A stretch of DNA of 64,000 bases from Hofstenia miamia (taxonomy: Eukaryota > Xenacoelomorpha > Acoela), in assembly GCA_004352715.1 (NCBI GenBank), contig SCFE01000097.1, positions 813,028 to 877,027 on the forward strand. Reading direction: 5' to 3'. Below, piece after piece: positions 1 through 11,605 of the stretch (position 1 is its first letter; each line of letters begins with the position of its first letter). Under the pieces are notes generated by a model. That model had not been told where the DNA came from, made no database searches, and saw only the letters and a program-made list of their open reading frames with translations. Made by a program: the position numbers and the translations under genes.

Positions 1-640
1 AGTCATAGCAATTAGATTGATCCTCTGGTTTAGGAAGCAACAATTGTAGTGGTATTTGAGCATTTCCACCAAACATAGTTTGGTATGGTGAAATGCAAGT
101 TGTCTTATGTTTATTTGTATTATATGCAGAGCAAGCATTTTGTAAGTGAATGTCACAATCTGATTGGTCTTCCTCTACATACTTGGATACAATATAAGTT
201 AAAGTGTTGTTCCAATGCTTAGTCTGTCTATTACATTGAGGGTGAAATGCTGTTGTTCTCAATTTGTTCATCTCCAATAAAAAACACAATTGATACATTA
301 ATTTACTTTCAAAGTTTCTCTTTTGATCTGTTAAAATGTGATCAGATAAACCAAACAGAGTAAATATTTGACTCACTAATTTTTTTGCTGTAGTTTCTGT
401 AGATGAGTCAACCACAGTCAATGACCACTTATTTCCTTAATTAGTTTTCAGCAATGGACCCATGAAATACAGGCTTAAAACTTCCATAGCATAACATAAT
501 TTAGTAAGTCTTAGAGGATCCTTTAGTACTGCTTGAGGAGATTTTCAGGAACTCCATTTTTCACAACAATTTATGAAAGATAAAATATCACTTGCTTGAC
601 CTAGACAAAAATACTGGTCTCTCACTTTTTTCATACTCAC
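1..640 (-). pseudogene. LTR-retrotransposon integrase fragment (Ty3/gypsy-type), decayed
   Basis: Reading the minus strand from about 640 down to the window edge gives a recognisable retroelement integrase. A degenerate HHCC zinc finger lies at about 620-545 (pattern YF..., DI..FI..C). The catalytic core follows, with TDQKRNFESKL near 350-320, HPQCNRQTKHWNNTL near 250-205, and SPYQTMFGGNAQIPL near 90-45, matching the usual HPQ-NGQ-E and SP-FG-P signatures. Several stops (for example near 440 and 545) and altered residues show it is dead. The first catalytic D lies in a poorly preserved stretch. The element runs off the left edge. Family assignment to gypsy rather than another LTR clade is inference. 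Confidence 0.75.
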
Positions 641-1890
641 AAAAGCAAAAAGATAAGCACCATACAAAATATTTACAAATTAGAAGTATTGTTCAAAAGA
701 GGATATAAATCAAACATTGATTGTTTGGGAGGCAAAGAAGGGAAGGAAGATCAGGAGCCAGATATGAATTTCTTTATATTTTTCATTAACTTTGACTAAC
801 CCAACTATCAATGAAAACAACTATATACAAATGCATAAATCCAATGAAGTAGACAATATGTTGATTAATCCAATAAATAATATTAGTCAACAATGTGAAA
901 AATTTTTTTTTGAATTCTTTCCTATATGGAAGTTATAATATTTTTACTGAATGAAGACCAGATATTGTTAGAGTCATTAGAGGATAGCATTCTGCAGTAA
1001 ATATGAGGCTGTCTGAGGTAATACATTTCTACATATTGAAACTTCTTTGGTGGTGGATATTGTTCATAACATTGATGGCTGCAATTTGGGGCATAAAATA
1101 AGTGGGGTCATATAAGATTTTCTGAATAGTTGACTCATATATGTTCTTAATATCACCAAGTTGATATATCCCATGCCTGTTGTCACATTTGTAATAGGGA
1201 ATCATTTATGTTTATTATATGATTAGGGAACATATCAGGTATAGTAAAATTTTTGTATACAAAGTGAGAATTTAGATCAAGAAACATAACTTTCTTTGTT
1301 TCATTGGTTTATTTTGGTAGTTCATTTGTTCATTTTTTGTAGGGCACCATGGTGTAATATTTTTGGTCATAAAATTAATTTTAGTAGACATTACCCAGGT
1401 TCAAATGGATCAACCTCTATATCCATCCAAAGAGAGTTTAATTTCCTCTAAATAAGAATTAAGATTCATAGACAACATATGCAATAAGGATATGCATTCC
1501 TCATATGTAATACATTTATAAATCCCATTGATAGAATGTGCCATTTTAAATGCTAATTATTGATCAGTAATGGCATAATATTCTATCAATGAGAATTTAA
1601 TGGAGAAAATTTTGAATATAAAAACTTGATATGTCATTGCCTATAAAAAGGTTTGGAATCTCTGTTTCTTGAAATTTGATTTTGCATATTTCAGCAAAGG
1701 TGTTTTTGGGAAGAATAGCAAAATCATTGTGTGGGTCTCATAAAAATCCATTATCAGAAGTATTAAATACATATAAGGGATGTATGTCTGTGTATAATGT
1801 GCATTTTTTAAGATCATTTCTTCTAATGAATATTAGTTTTCATCTGTATATAATATTATCCATGCTGTACTTAATTGGGTTTCCAGCTTT
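641..1890. other. AT-rich stretch without recognisable coding content
   Basis: Probably the interior of the decayed retroelement. A plus-strand ORF at 1676-1954 is low-complexity and I do not support it. No RNA gene or repeat array is visible. Confidence 0.4.
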
Positions 1891-2340
1891 TCAGTCTGTA
1901 ATATATTCCATGCTCTTGGCTACTATAGAATTGCATTGCATTACTTTGATGTAGTTGTTAAATGTTAAAATAACTTTATATTTTACATCAATTAGAATTA
2001 TTTCTCTTTCTTTATACTTTGAATTATCAAGTTTTCCTAGTGTGAAATGTATTCTTTTAATAAAGGTTTTATTGCAAAGCAATTCAAATATTTTATAATT
2101 TAAGTAGAGCTTTCTGCAGTGTAGAAGGGTTTCTTTTAATATTGAAAATAACTGTTTAGTATTAAAATACTTCACACCTTTCACAAATGCCAAGTCATCT
2201 GCCCATGCAGATTCATACACACTTTGTATTATTAATTCTAATTCATACAGTCCAGTTAATCTATCCAATGTAGAAAAATTTGTTAGATGTTCTTCACAGA
2301 AGAAATAAGCTTTATTTTTAAACAAAACCAAATATGGCAT
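1891..2340 (-). CDS. Unidentified 149-codon ORF inside the decayed LTR element
   Basis: An open minus-strand frame of 149 codons lies between the integrase remnant and the RNase H-like remnant on the same strand. The translation is rich in L, I, K and F and shows no motif I recognise. Its position in a pol-like order suggests it is a remnant of the same retroelement or of a second insertion into it, because the RNase H to integrase spacing (about 1.9 kb) is longer than usual. It could also be a chance ORF in AT-rich DNA. Confidence 0.25.
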   Translation of the reverse strand: MPYLVLFKNKAYFFCEEHLTNFSTLDRLTGLYELELIIQSVYESAWADDLAFVKGVKYFNTKQLFSILKETLLHCRKLYLNYKIFELLCNKTFIKRIHFTLGKLDNSKYKEREIILIDVKYKVILTFNNYIKVMQCNSIVAKSMEYITD

Positions 2341-2539
2341 ATCTGTAACAAATTAGACACTGAATAATAAAACATGTAAGAAATCAATATAAGGAAAAGA
2401 ATTGACCAACCTTGAAGGCAAATCTGCCAGATTACATTCAGAAGAAATCCAAATAACATATTTTATGTGATGATTTATTAGAAATTGGATGATAATTGCC
2501 CACCATGTTAAAAATTGTGATCATAACTTGTTTTTTTTG

Positions 2540-3125
2540 AGATTAATTTAACAGTAAAAAATGAGAATTTTTCACTAAATTGTGATGAGTATAGTATTCA
2601 GGAAGCAAAGACATGTAGTTCATTTTAATAAATAGGAGAAAGATTAGAATATGATGAACCATATATATTGTAGGCAGTAATATAACAACCAATTCCAACA
2701 GAGGATTCTTCAAAAAATATGTTAATGGGCTCCTGGATATCATTTGAAATTTTTTTTTTAAAGTAATTAATCAAAAATCTTACTATTCCACCACAAAGAG
2801 TAGTGAGGTTATAATAAAATGGAAGAACAAAATTAAGTCTACCCACAACTCTCTGCCTAATTTTTTCTGAAAAGTCTAAATTTATAAATTCATTTACAAA
2901 AAATTTAAGAATATTCTTTATCTTTTTTCATGGTTATTTTGCCCTCTTTGACATCTATGTGCAACCCTAAAATATTAATAATTCCATTGACATTGTAAAT
3001 ATATTCTATTATTTGAATATTTTAGGATTTATGGGTAGAGATCCATGATTCAATGTTAGAAATAATGGAGTTATCAAATATAAGCAAAACAGCATCCATA
3101 TGTACCCATGAGAAATTGCAAATAG
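2540..3125 (-). pseudogene. LTR-retrotransposon RT end and RNase H connection remnant
   Basis: On the minus strand, about 3100-3040 gives HMDAVLLIFDN, which resembles an RT palm motif (usually Y-x-D-D) with the second aspartate lost. About 2980-2920 gives LGLHIDVKEGKI, like the RT thumb entry (FLG-x-I-x). From about 2860 down the frame VVGRLNFVLPFYYNL followed by an S-x-GIGCYI stretch resembles the RT to RNase H connection and the first RNase H strand. Several frames are needed. The order along the strand (RT, RNase H, then integrase further down) is the pol order. The assignment rests on eye-matched motifs, not alignment. Confidence 0.5.
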
Positions 3126-3179
3126 ATCTTTGCTAGTTTAAGGATTTCCTATACTGTTTTCTGTATGACTTTTGACAAA

Positions 3180-3480
3180 ATTTCCATGTTTTTTACACTT
3201 ATAGCAGACAATATTTTGCAAATTTGCACCCCTTGTTTGAACTTCTCAACTAATTTATTTTGTTGATTCTATAATGTTTCAATTTTCTCACTCTTTCATT
3301 TAATCTGAGATTATATTTGATCAATCTCATGCTCTTGTATTGAATTAGTAAGAGCATGTATTTTCAAATTTATATTTCCTTTCAATGTCTGAAGAAATTT
3401 GTGTGAAATGGCAGTCATAAGAGCCTCATTCAGGTTCTTATGATTGCTTTAATGAACTTGTAGCCTGACCTCAGGTCCTG
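3180..3480 (-). pseudogene. gag/nucleocapsid remnant of the same LTR element
   Basis: The minus strand at about 3225-3180 encodes VCYKCKKHGNFVKSH, which aligns position for position with a CCHC zinc knuckle (C-x2-C-x4-H-x4-C) except that the H and last C are replaced by N and H. Upstream on that strand (about 3430-3300) a helical, polar stretch (NLNEALMTAISHKFLQ and onward) resembles gag capsid-end sequence. Stops interrupt it. It sits 5' of the RT remnant as expected for gag. The near absence of sequence for the RT fingers implies an internal deletion. Confidence 0.45.
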
Positions 3481-3591
3481 TATGGCCTCTATAAAATAAG
3501 TTTTTACTAAGGAGTATGTTTTTGCAGTCAGTCTATGAATATATTTACTCAACTCAAGAAAGTGTACCACACTTTCTATTTATAATAATTT

Positions 3592-3593
<2 letters not shown>

Positions 3594-3633
<40 letters not shown>

Positions 3634-3634
3634 T
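3594..3634. repeat. (AAT)n microsatellite, possible LINE tail
   Basis: About 13 AAT units followed by TTATTTTAAACC. On the minus strand this reads as A/T-rich sequence ending in (ATT)n, a form common at 3' ends of non-LTR retrotransposons, but no LINE coding sequence is visible beside it. Confidence 0.8.
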
Positions 3635-6440
3635 TATTTTAAACCTTTGTGTAATACAAAAAGGTATAAAAATATTTAACAATGTCAAATTACAATTATC
3701 AAATTTTGTACATAAAATCAGATTGAGAATTTAATTTGTGCTCACATATGAGCATTGGCATTTTCACCATTTTATATACAGTCTAACACAAAAAAATCAG
3801 CCCAACAATAAGTTAATAAAAAATTTTACAGGAAAATGCTCATCACTTGGAGGTTTTAAAATTAAAGTTCTTTGTTAATGCTTTGTATGGAAATGACAAT
3901 GACTAATTGCACTCTTGAATTCTTGAATAATTATACCCTAGAGGTTATATATTTGGCCAGCTCATTCAAAGCTCTGAATGTGGAATTATCTCGTTATTTG
4001 AACCTAGGTTAATCTATGACAAGAGGCATCTTTGTCTTGAAATATGTAAAATTTTGGGGAATTGAATATTTTGAAGAACATGGATTTTCAATATTGAAGA
4101 GTTGGTAGAAATCTTGTAAAAAATTGATGCAGAATATTATAATTAAAGTAATTTAATTAAGTGTAAAGGACATACTTTGACACCTCTAAGTACTCATTGC
4201 AATTTATAATTCATTTGATAAAATGATACCCTACATAAACATAATTCATCATGGCATGAATTTTCATTGTCAGACAACTATTACAGAGCAATGAATTTGG
4301 AATTGCAATAATGTGTCTATATATGCAAATTTAAGTTGTTTGCATAAGCAAACAAAATACTACATAGAATGTGCTCAAATAATCTTAAAATATTTGCACT
4401 TTTTAAATCTAAGTCTTATTTTCAAATTGATTAGCAAGCTAGGATTGGTATTAATCATCAAATTCAAACAACCAATTTTCTTGTAAGAACACATGCAAAT
4501 ATTAAGGTATTGAAAATAGTACACACAATTTGGAGATTTATTAGGAACTAAAAAAATTAATACATGCATGGGAGTAAAATATTATGTAATATAATAAATA
4601 TATTTTATTTCATTTCATTTTATTTTTTTGTGCTAATTTTTGTTAATAAAAATAAAGGACTTATTATTTTTTTTTTATTAATTACCGTGTTAAACCAGCT
4701 TTTGGATGACATGTATCCTGATTGTACATTTCAACTTGTTGAGATCATATCCTACACACTATGCATTTAATAGACTTTTGTAGAAATCTATGGAAATGTA
4801 CTATTATTTTAATGAATAGCATATCAGTTTTCTAAACTACATTGAATGACATTCTTCAAAAATTCAGAAACATCATTTTAAAGTTAAATCCAAAAAATTT
4901 GATGTTTTAGCATGAACTGTGTTGAGTGTTAAAATTTGCAATAATCAGTCTACATTCTAAATCCAACCAAACACTCTACACAATGTTTTTAGAGTAAATT
5001 AGTAATTCAGATCAAAGCAAGAATTGACTGTTTGACATATAGCTCATCTGTAGTAAATTTCAATTTGAGGGGTGATATTTCAGAACGAAATGTACAGCTT
5101 GGATTAGATAGGCTTTAATTTAAACTGTTTAAAATGAAATGAACGTCTTAGTATAGAATTTGGATATATCTTGAAATTCTGACTTATTGGAAAAGAATGT
5201 TCTCTATTCAACATCAACAAGCGTCAAGTCAACCCTAGGTATTAGTTTGATTCGAAATAGAATACTGTATGGTTTCATGTATGGTTTGCCAATCAAGAAA
5301 ACATCCTGAAGAAATAAAACTTTCAAAAAAATATATTTGATATATAAATTGTAAAACTTTACCTAAAAATTTAACTATATTGCCACTGTCACTAAAGTTT
5401 CATTTACATGATGTCTACTGTTTTGTAGATGCAGATTTTAGTGCATTGCAGCACAGAACACTACAGATTCATAAATGTATATAAGAGATTGGAGATTCAA
5501 TTATACCAAAATGGTTAGCCATTCTTACTACAACACATATTTTTAAATAACAAAATATAGCATCACATTTGAGGTCCTCCATGATCGAGACAAAAAATCA
5601 CGTGATAGGGCCATTACTGGACAATGACTAATATTTCAAATTAAATATTTGAATTTATACTGTATAAATAATATTTGAAATTTTATTACACTTGCTAAGC
5701 TAAAATACTATCTCCATTTAGTATTTACTTGATTAATAGGGACAATTTTAACACATTTGCTTCTTTTATTGGACTAGAAATAATTGTATGGAGCTGACAT
5801 CAGCAGGAACTGAACCAAATCACACAAGAAATGGGTGGACCTGGAGAATGATTTTGACCACAGGATGAAACCAGTATAAGACCACGACTGAAAATGTGTG
5901 GTCACACAGCTCTCTATTTTAAATATAATTGGAGTAAGGAAAAATGGTCATTAGGTATTGCTGCTAAATGTTTTACAACAAAAATTCTCATAGACACCTC
6001 AAAAACTTTTTAATTAAATGAATATGGGAAAGAATTTCGTAAAACTTATAAAACATGCAAGTAAGATGGGTAATGAATAAATTAGTTCTATTTCCACATT
6101 TGTATTATCTTCAAATTTTTGCTGATCTGAGTTGTATTTCAAACTTTCACAAGGTCATAAAACAAATTGTTAGTACACCAGTTGCGTCTAGAAATGCTAT
6201 GATCAATAAAAACAAGATATACGAACAATTTATCAAGTACAATTAAATACAATCGTTAAAAAACAATATCATTCTTTTCCAGCCAAGCAAGACTTTCATG
6301 TTCTTTACAACTAAAAAATGCTGATAATGAAACGCCCAAGTGTTTACTAAAAATGTAATTGTGAAAATGTACTACGGTATTTTTAACTATGCATTAGTTA
6401 CCTTTATTTAAAATTTTTTGTGCTCAAATTTAGAATTTTT
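3635..6440. other. AT-rich intergenic DNA
   Basis: Short ORFs only (60-68 codons), rich in F, I, N and K as expected from composition. I see no conserved motif, RNA gene or inverted repeat that I can support. Confidence 0.5.
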
Positions 6441-6442
6441 GC

Positions 6443-6960
6443 CTAAAATTGTTCAGTTGACGAAAATAACTGTCTAAAAAATTGTAGATGGTCGATTTTC
6501 TTGATTTGTTCTCTTGTCTCAAAATCCCCCACTACTTTGAATCTGCGAGCAGGTGCATTGTCATAGAGCAGAAGGATCTCTCGAGACCCAGAACTTCCAG
6601 TACCTGAGGCAGACATTGGGTGGCTTACCAATGACCAGCAACAGTGCACTTCTGCACAAGTGAAATCGTTGCCGCATTGCCTGGCCTGGTCACAAAACGG
6701 CTACCATCTCCTTGGTCACATTATGCTTCCTCCTGAACTTCTCAGGAGGTGCATCACCAACAGACACTTATTACGCTGACTGCTGCTTTGCCTCGGAGTC
6801 AAAACAGTAGATCCATGCTTCATCACTACTTAGAATTTCCAGACACCGCTTTAACGCCCAGTATCTAACTTATTAATCATTGTGTGACACCAAGTGACTT
6901 GTTTGGTCTTCTGCTCCTCAGCAAACGTAGGCCTGCCGGGGACGAATCTTGGTATTAAGG
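6443..6960 (-). pseudogene. mariner-family transposase pseudogene
   Basis: Minus-strand frames give, in order, a WCHTMINKLDTG stretch near 6900-6860, SSDEAWIYCFDSEAKQQSA near 6840-6780 (the first catalytic D context of mariner, usually GDE-W-Y-DPETK-QS), PPEKFRRKHNVTKEMVAV near 6745-6690, and LLLYDNAPARR near 6570-6540 (second catalytic D context, usually HDNA-AH). Frameshifts and stops separate these blocks, so the gene is inactive. The local GC content (about 48%) is higher than in flanking DNA. Terminal repeats were not identified. Confidence 0.8.
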
Positions 6961-8187
6961 ATGTGCAGGTGGACTTTGATGAAATCCCGATAACTACCTC
7001 CAACTATACCACAGTGACTTTCGCATCAGCGACATTATTCTCCTCTGTTATGGCCTCCACAGAGGGATATATCGCGGTGAAATTCCGAAAATCACTCAAA
7101 CACAGTGACAGGGGAAGGGGTATCAATTACGAAGGATATCATATGTTCTGCTGCTGCATTAGATCTCTTTTATAATGGTAAAAATCGTTGCTTTGAAATG
7201 CTACCTTGTAAACACTCAAAGTGACTTCTAGCAGACGAGCTACAAAATGACTTAAGATCATTGAATTGATTATGTGTGACCATTCTTTATTTTACGAGAT
7301 CAATTGTCAATATCTAAAATCGATTCGCCTCATACTGTACTAAACCCATCGAGCAACTCTGCTAAGATGTCCAACCGATAAGTTCATATTCATATTAACC
7401 CCAACCAATCTATTGAAAACTATAAAGAAACTAACCGTTTTCTCTGCATTTTCAAACAATTTTCTCCATGCCCATTAAAAATATTATAATTATTGGGACT
7501 TTTTCACATCTATTGTAAAATGCGCTTTCTTGCTATTGTGAAAGTTTAAGATAGAGACATTTATTCAATGAAAATTTTTACATGTTCAGAGAATAAAGCG
7601 GTCTAACGGCCATGGCACAGACTAGAGATTTATTCCAATTCCCATAATATAAATTTCAATTCTAATTGTAATTCTATTGTCAGTAAAATTTACAATTTAA
7701 GAGCAGATATTTAAAAATTCATAAACAATTTTACATATTTTACATTTACACAATTATAAATATTTCAATTAAATATTTTACAAAAAGCTCATGATTATAA
7801 TATATTTTATAGGAAATAATTTTTTGAATTGGGTGGCGTTCTAAAGTTTATTCAAAATGTCAATTTCTAACTCAATTCTGATCATTACAATTCCAATTCC
7901 TACGCTCAGGAATTGATCATTTCTAATTCCACCTCCAGCAAAAATATCCTATAAAGTAATTGAAATCCCTGGCATCAACAACTAAACTCATCTAACTAGT
8001 TTTCTGTACATAGACCACCCAAATCAGTAATTGTCCATACAATGCAAAAAATATCAAATTTGTCCTAAAATAGTTTAATCCAGATTTTCTATGTTTAAAT
8101 AAATGTTTTTTTGGCTGTTGAAGAAATTTAGAAATTATTCACATAAAATTATTTAGTAAATCAAAATTTTTTTAATTCTACTGAAAT
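6961..8187. other. Noncoding stretch with an AATTCC-rich segment
   Basis: 7611-7975 is enriched in AATTCC/GGAATT-type words, and its edges look weakly inverted (CTAGAGATTT near 7622 against CCAGGGATTT on the other strand near 7970). I see no matching target duplication, so a MITE is not claimed. Confidence 0.4.
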
Positions 8188-8460
8188 GTGAAAATGCAGT
8201 TTAAGGGCAAAGACAATGTAGAAAGGAAGTTCAAAGAGAACCTCCAACAATTACAGATAAGTTTCAAGCCGATAGAACTGTTCAGAACGTTAATAACCAG
8301 TGCGAAATACCAAGACCAGCATCAAGTTCTACACAGGAAGAAAAAGTCCTTGAAAGTTTTCTGCGAAGTCCTAGATAGTCTGTACTACAGGATCAAAGTG
8401 GACGTCAATTTGAGAACAAGCATTGTAAAAGCAAAAAATTATAATTTCAGATATTCTTGT
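8188..8460 (+). other. GC-elevated open segment of unknown origin
   Basis: About 90 plus-strand codons are open here with balanced codon use and clearly higher GC than the surroundings. The translation is basic (K-rich) and matches no family I recognise. The boundaries are unclear and the frame runs into (TA)n and the assembly gap. It may be a fragment of a mobile element or an exon on either strand. Confidence 0.25.
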
Positions 8461-8538
8461 GCATTTATAATGAAAAAATTTTGGCCAAACACTACGCTTA
8501 CAATGATTTTTTTGTGTATACATTTTTGGGACACCCTA

Positions 8539-8556
8539 TATATATATATATATANN
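8539..8556. repeat. (TA)n run at gap edge
   Basis: TATATATA sequence directly abuts the run of N, a likely cause of the assembly break. Confidence 0.9.
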
Positions 8557-9554
8557 NNNNNNNNNNNNNNNNNNNNNNNNNNNNNNNNNNNNNNNNNNNN
8601 NNNNNNNNNNNNNNNNNNNNNNNNNNNNNNNNNNNNNNNNNNNNNNNNNNNNNNNNNNNNNNNNNNNNNNNNNNNNNNNNNNNNNNNNNNNNNNNNNNNN
8701 NNNNNNNNNNNNNNNNNNNNNNNNNNNNNNNNNNNNNNNNNNNNNNNNNNNNNNNNNNNNNNNNNNNNNNNNNNNNNNNNNNNNNNNNNNNNNNNNNNNN
8801 NNNNNNNNNNNNNNNNNNNNNNNNNNNNNNNNNNNNNNNNNNNNNNNNNNNNNNNNNNNNNNNNNNNNNNNNNNNNNNNNNNNNNNNNNNNNNNNNNNNN
8901 NNNNNNNNNNNNNNNNNNNNNNNNNNNNNNNNNNNNNNNNNNNNNNNNNNNNNNNNNNNNNNNNNNNNNNNNNNNNNNNNNNNNNNNNNNNNNNNNNNNN
9001 NNNNNNNNNNNNNNNNNNNNNNNNNNNNNNNNNNNNNNNNNNNNNNNNNNNNNNNNNNNNNNNNNNNNNNNNNNNNNNNNNNNNNNNNNNNNNNNNNNNN
9101 NNNNNNNNNNNNNNNNNNNNNNNNNNNNNNNNNNNNNNNNNNNNNNNNNNNNNNNNNNNNNNNNNNNNNNNNNNNNNNNNNNNNNNNNNNNNNNNNNNNN
9201 NNNNNNNNNNNNNNNNNNNNNNNNNNNNNNNNNNNNNNNNNNNNNNNNNNNNNNNNNNNNNNNNNNNNNNNNNNNNNNNNNNNNNNNNNNNNNNNNNNNN
9301 NNNNNNNNNNNNNNNNNNNNNNNNNNNNNNNNNNNNNNNNNNNNNNNNNNNNNNNNNNNNNNNNNNNNNNNNNNNNNNNNNNNNNNNNNNNNNNNNNNNN
9401 NNNNNNNNNNNNNNNNNNNNNNNNNNNNNNNNNNNNNNNNNNNNNNNNNNNNNNNNNNNNNNNNNNNNNNNNNNNNNNNNNNNNNNNNNNNNNNNNNNNN
9501 NNNNNNNNNNNNNNNNNNNNNNNNNNNNNNNNNNNNNNNNNNNNNNNNNNNNNN
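8557..9554. other. Assembly gap (998 N)
   Basis: A run of N. The missing part should include the last roughly 165 codons of the DEG/ENaC gene that starts at 11590, judging from the complete paralogue. Confidence 0.99.
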
Positions 9555-11590
9555 GTCTTTGATAAGTATGAATGTATTTCTGTTCTACATTCCATTTGTG
9601 TATTGTTCCAAGGACTGCATATGGGGTAAAGTGATTTATGTATTGAATCAATATCTTTGTAGGTGTACAGATAGGAGTCCACACAACCACACTTGTGATA
9701 AAGATTGTCATAGAGACATGACTCTATGCATACATCTTGACTGTAATGCCTCCAATCACCGATAGGATCTAAATCTTGAATACTTCCATTTAACATTGAG
9801 TGGTATGTCTCATTACTTATGAGGTTGTCTGAATGTGCTTTGTGAACTCTTTCATATTTGGTCCAATTCTTATTCTTCTCAACACAATCATTGTATGGAT
9901 GTGAGACCTTGGAAATCATTTTCTTGTAAATATTAATTTTATAGGCTTGACCTGTTTTTAGATTAATATTGTTGTAGTTTGGTAGAGGGTAGGTCTTGCG
10001 ATTACTGATTGTCACAGAAAATCCATTTATCCGACTAAGAAGTCCCACGCTTTCATTATCACTTAGAAATATCTGAAATTGAAGACCACCTTTTGACCCA
10101 GATTTCGTTGATATTTTTTTCGGCAATTTGTGCGCATTCATGTCGGAATTGAATGTATAGCAATTTCCATAGATATGATTTAGAAAAATATCAAAGTGTT
10201 TATTCCTTTCCAACTTGGTGTTTCCACAGTCTACGTCACTATATTTACAACTAATTAAAAAGCTTTTCAATGATATTCCATTAGAAAAAACGTCACTGGG
10301 GCTAAAAAGTGAATAAAGTGTGAAACTTGTGAAGTCTACTTGCTGATCTACATTGTCCCTTATATGGTAGTACATTTTTCTAAAACTTTTATGTTCAACT
10401 TCTATGGTGTTAATGGTTCTGGTGCTCACTTTTTTAGATCGTCTTTGCCTCTCAAATAAATTAATGGAAGTGTTCGTTGCCGCTACTTCAACTTTAAAGC
10501 CTAAACTGGTGACAAATTCATCACTTCTAAAAACGATTTCCAATGGAGAATTGAAAACCACATCTTCATTTAAGTAGTTGAGTGATTGCCCGCACCATTT
10601 ACTTACATCGGAATTATTAGTCGTCATGATTTGCACATTATCCCAAAGACAGTCCTTATGATATTCAAGATCAAAGAACACGACATTTATAGATAGGAAA
10701 GGATAGACTTTTTTCAAATTTTCTTCAACATCTATTTGGATGAAGCGCTTGTAAGATGTCCTATAATTAGCAAATCCTGACTGATTATGAGATACAACTT
10801 CTATATGATTAAGACCTACTTTATAGTCCATAAACTCAGTCATCGGAATACACGAGCGTTCATCACTTCCATCTACGCATTGTGGAATATCATCACAATT
10901 CATTGCACAATTATCTGTATCAAATTTGCAAGAGTCAAGCCCTTCTCTACAAACCAAAGGAGTGAACTTTCCATCTGGTCCACAACGTTCGTGATGTTCA
11001 GTTTTTTGCGCGTAGGGGCGCCCACAATCAGTAATATTGTCACACATCCAAAAATTAGGAATGCACTCGCGGGTATCATTGCATTTAAAAAATGGTTTAT
11101 TGCACAATAATTCTATGCTTGAGTCGGAGAAGTTGTGGAGCACGTAAAACTTTTGTACTTCGTCCAAGACAGCCAATTCGAAAAAGCTGCTATTTTGTTC
11201 AGAATTTAGAAGCTGTCTTTTTTGAAAAATGCTTTCTGTACAAATAGTTATCTGTGGAAATTCGAGTTCTTCAGTATTTTCAATAGATATTTGTACTATA
11301 ACGTCCTTAGTACGATATTTATCAACTAGAGGTTTAAACTGAATAGCAAACAACGTCAAACTTAAGATGTAAATCGTTAGCCAAACAATCATGACTGCTT
11401 TACTTTCGGCTTCAAGTACTTCCGGGAAAAATGAAGCAAATAAAAATTTCATTTTTAGCAGGAGTGGAGAAGCAATGCTCGGATTTTCTGAGACTACAGG
11501 CGGAAGATCTTGACTCTTAGTTGTTGCCTGTGAGTGAATTTTGATACGCCTTATTTGAATCCTTAACTTACGTCGATATAAGTTCATCAT
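9555..11590 (-). CDS. DEG/ENaC-type channel with LDLa and CUB domains, copy 1 (3' end in gap)
   Basis: 678 codons are visible from ATG 11590 to the gap. Cytoplasmic N-terminus, then TM1 at about residues 64-86, followed by the family motif FPQITICTES (111-120). Cysteine-rich LDLa-like modules occupy about 163-247; the second keeps the DGSDE calcium-cage pattern (239-243). A CUB-like domain spans about 265-372 (YPFLS, KWCG, PLEIVF). A basic RQRR-S site lies at 381-385. The DEG/ENaC ectodomain then begins (YGNCYTFN 474-481; DVCIESC and CGC near 619-636). TM2 and the selectivity filter must lie in the gap. The product should be a trimeric, sodium-permeable plasma-membrane channel opened by an extracellular cue; the ligand is unknown. 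No intron or frameshift is visible. It is a paralogue of the gene at 27956-30526, same strand. Confidence 0.92.
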
Positions 11591-11605
11591 TTCTAAAATA
11601 TTTGT
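11585..11605 (-). promoter_or_regulatory. Possible splice acceptor just before the DEG/ENaC-1 start codon
   Basis: The minus strand reads ATATTTTAG then AA and the ATGATG start. TTTTAG is a good 3' splice site, and its place two bases before the ATG is shared with the paralogue. It may accept a spliced leader or an upstream 5'-UTR exon. Confidence 0.45.

Noticed and set aside
1676-1954. 92-codon plus-strand ORF
   Set aside because: Composition-driven, non-ATG start, and antisense to the decayed retroelement.
7611-7975. Possible MITE with AATTCC-rich interior
   Set aside because: Ends match weakly and there is no target duplication.
8188-9765. Very long ORFs crossing the N run on both strands
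   Set aside because: Their length comes from N being read as X; only the DEG/ENaC frame is supported by real sequence.
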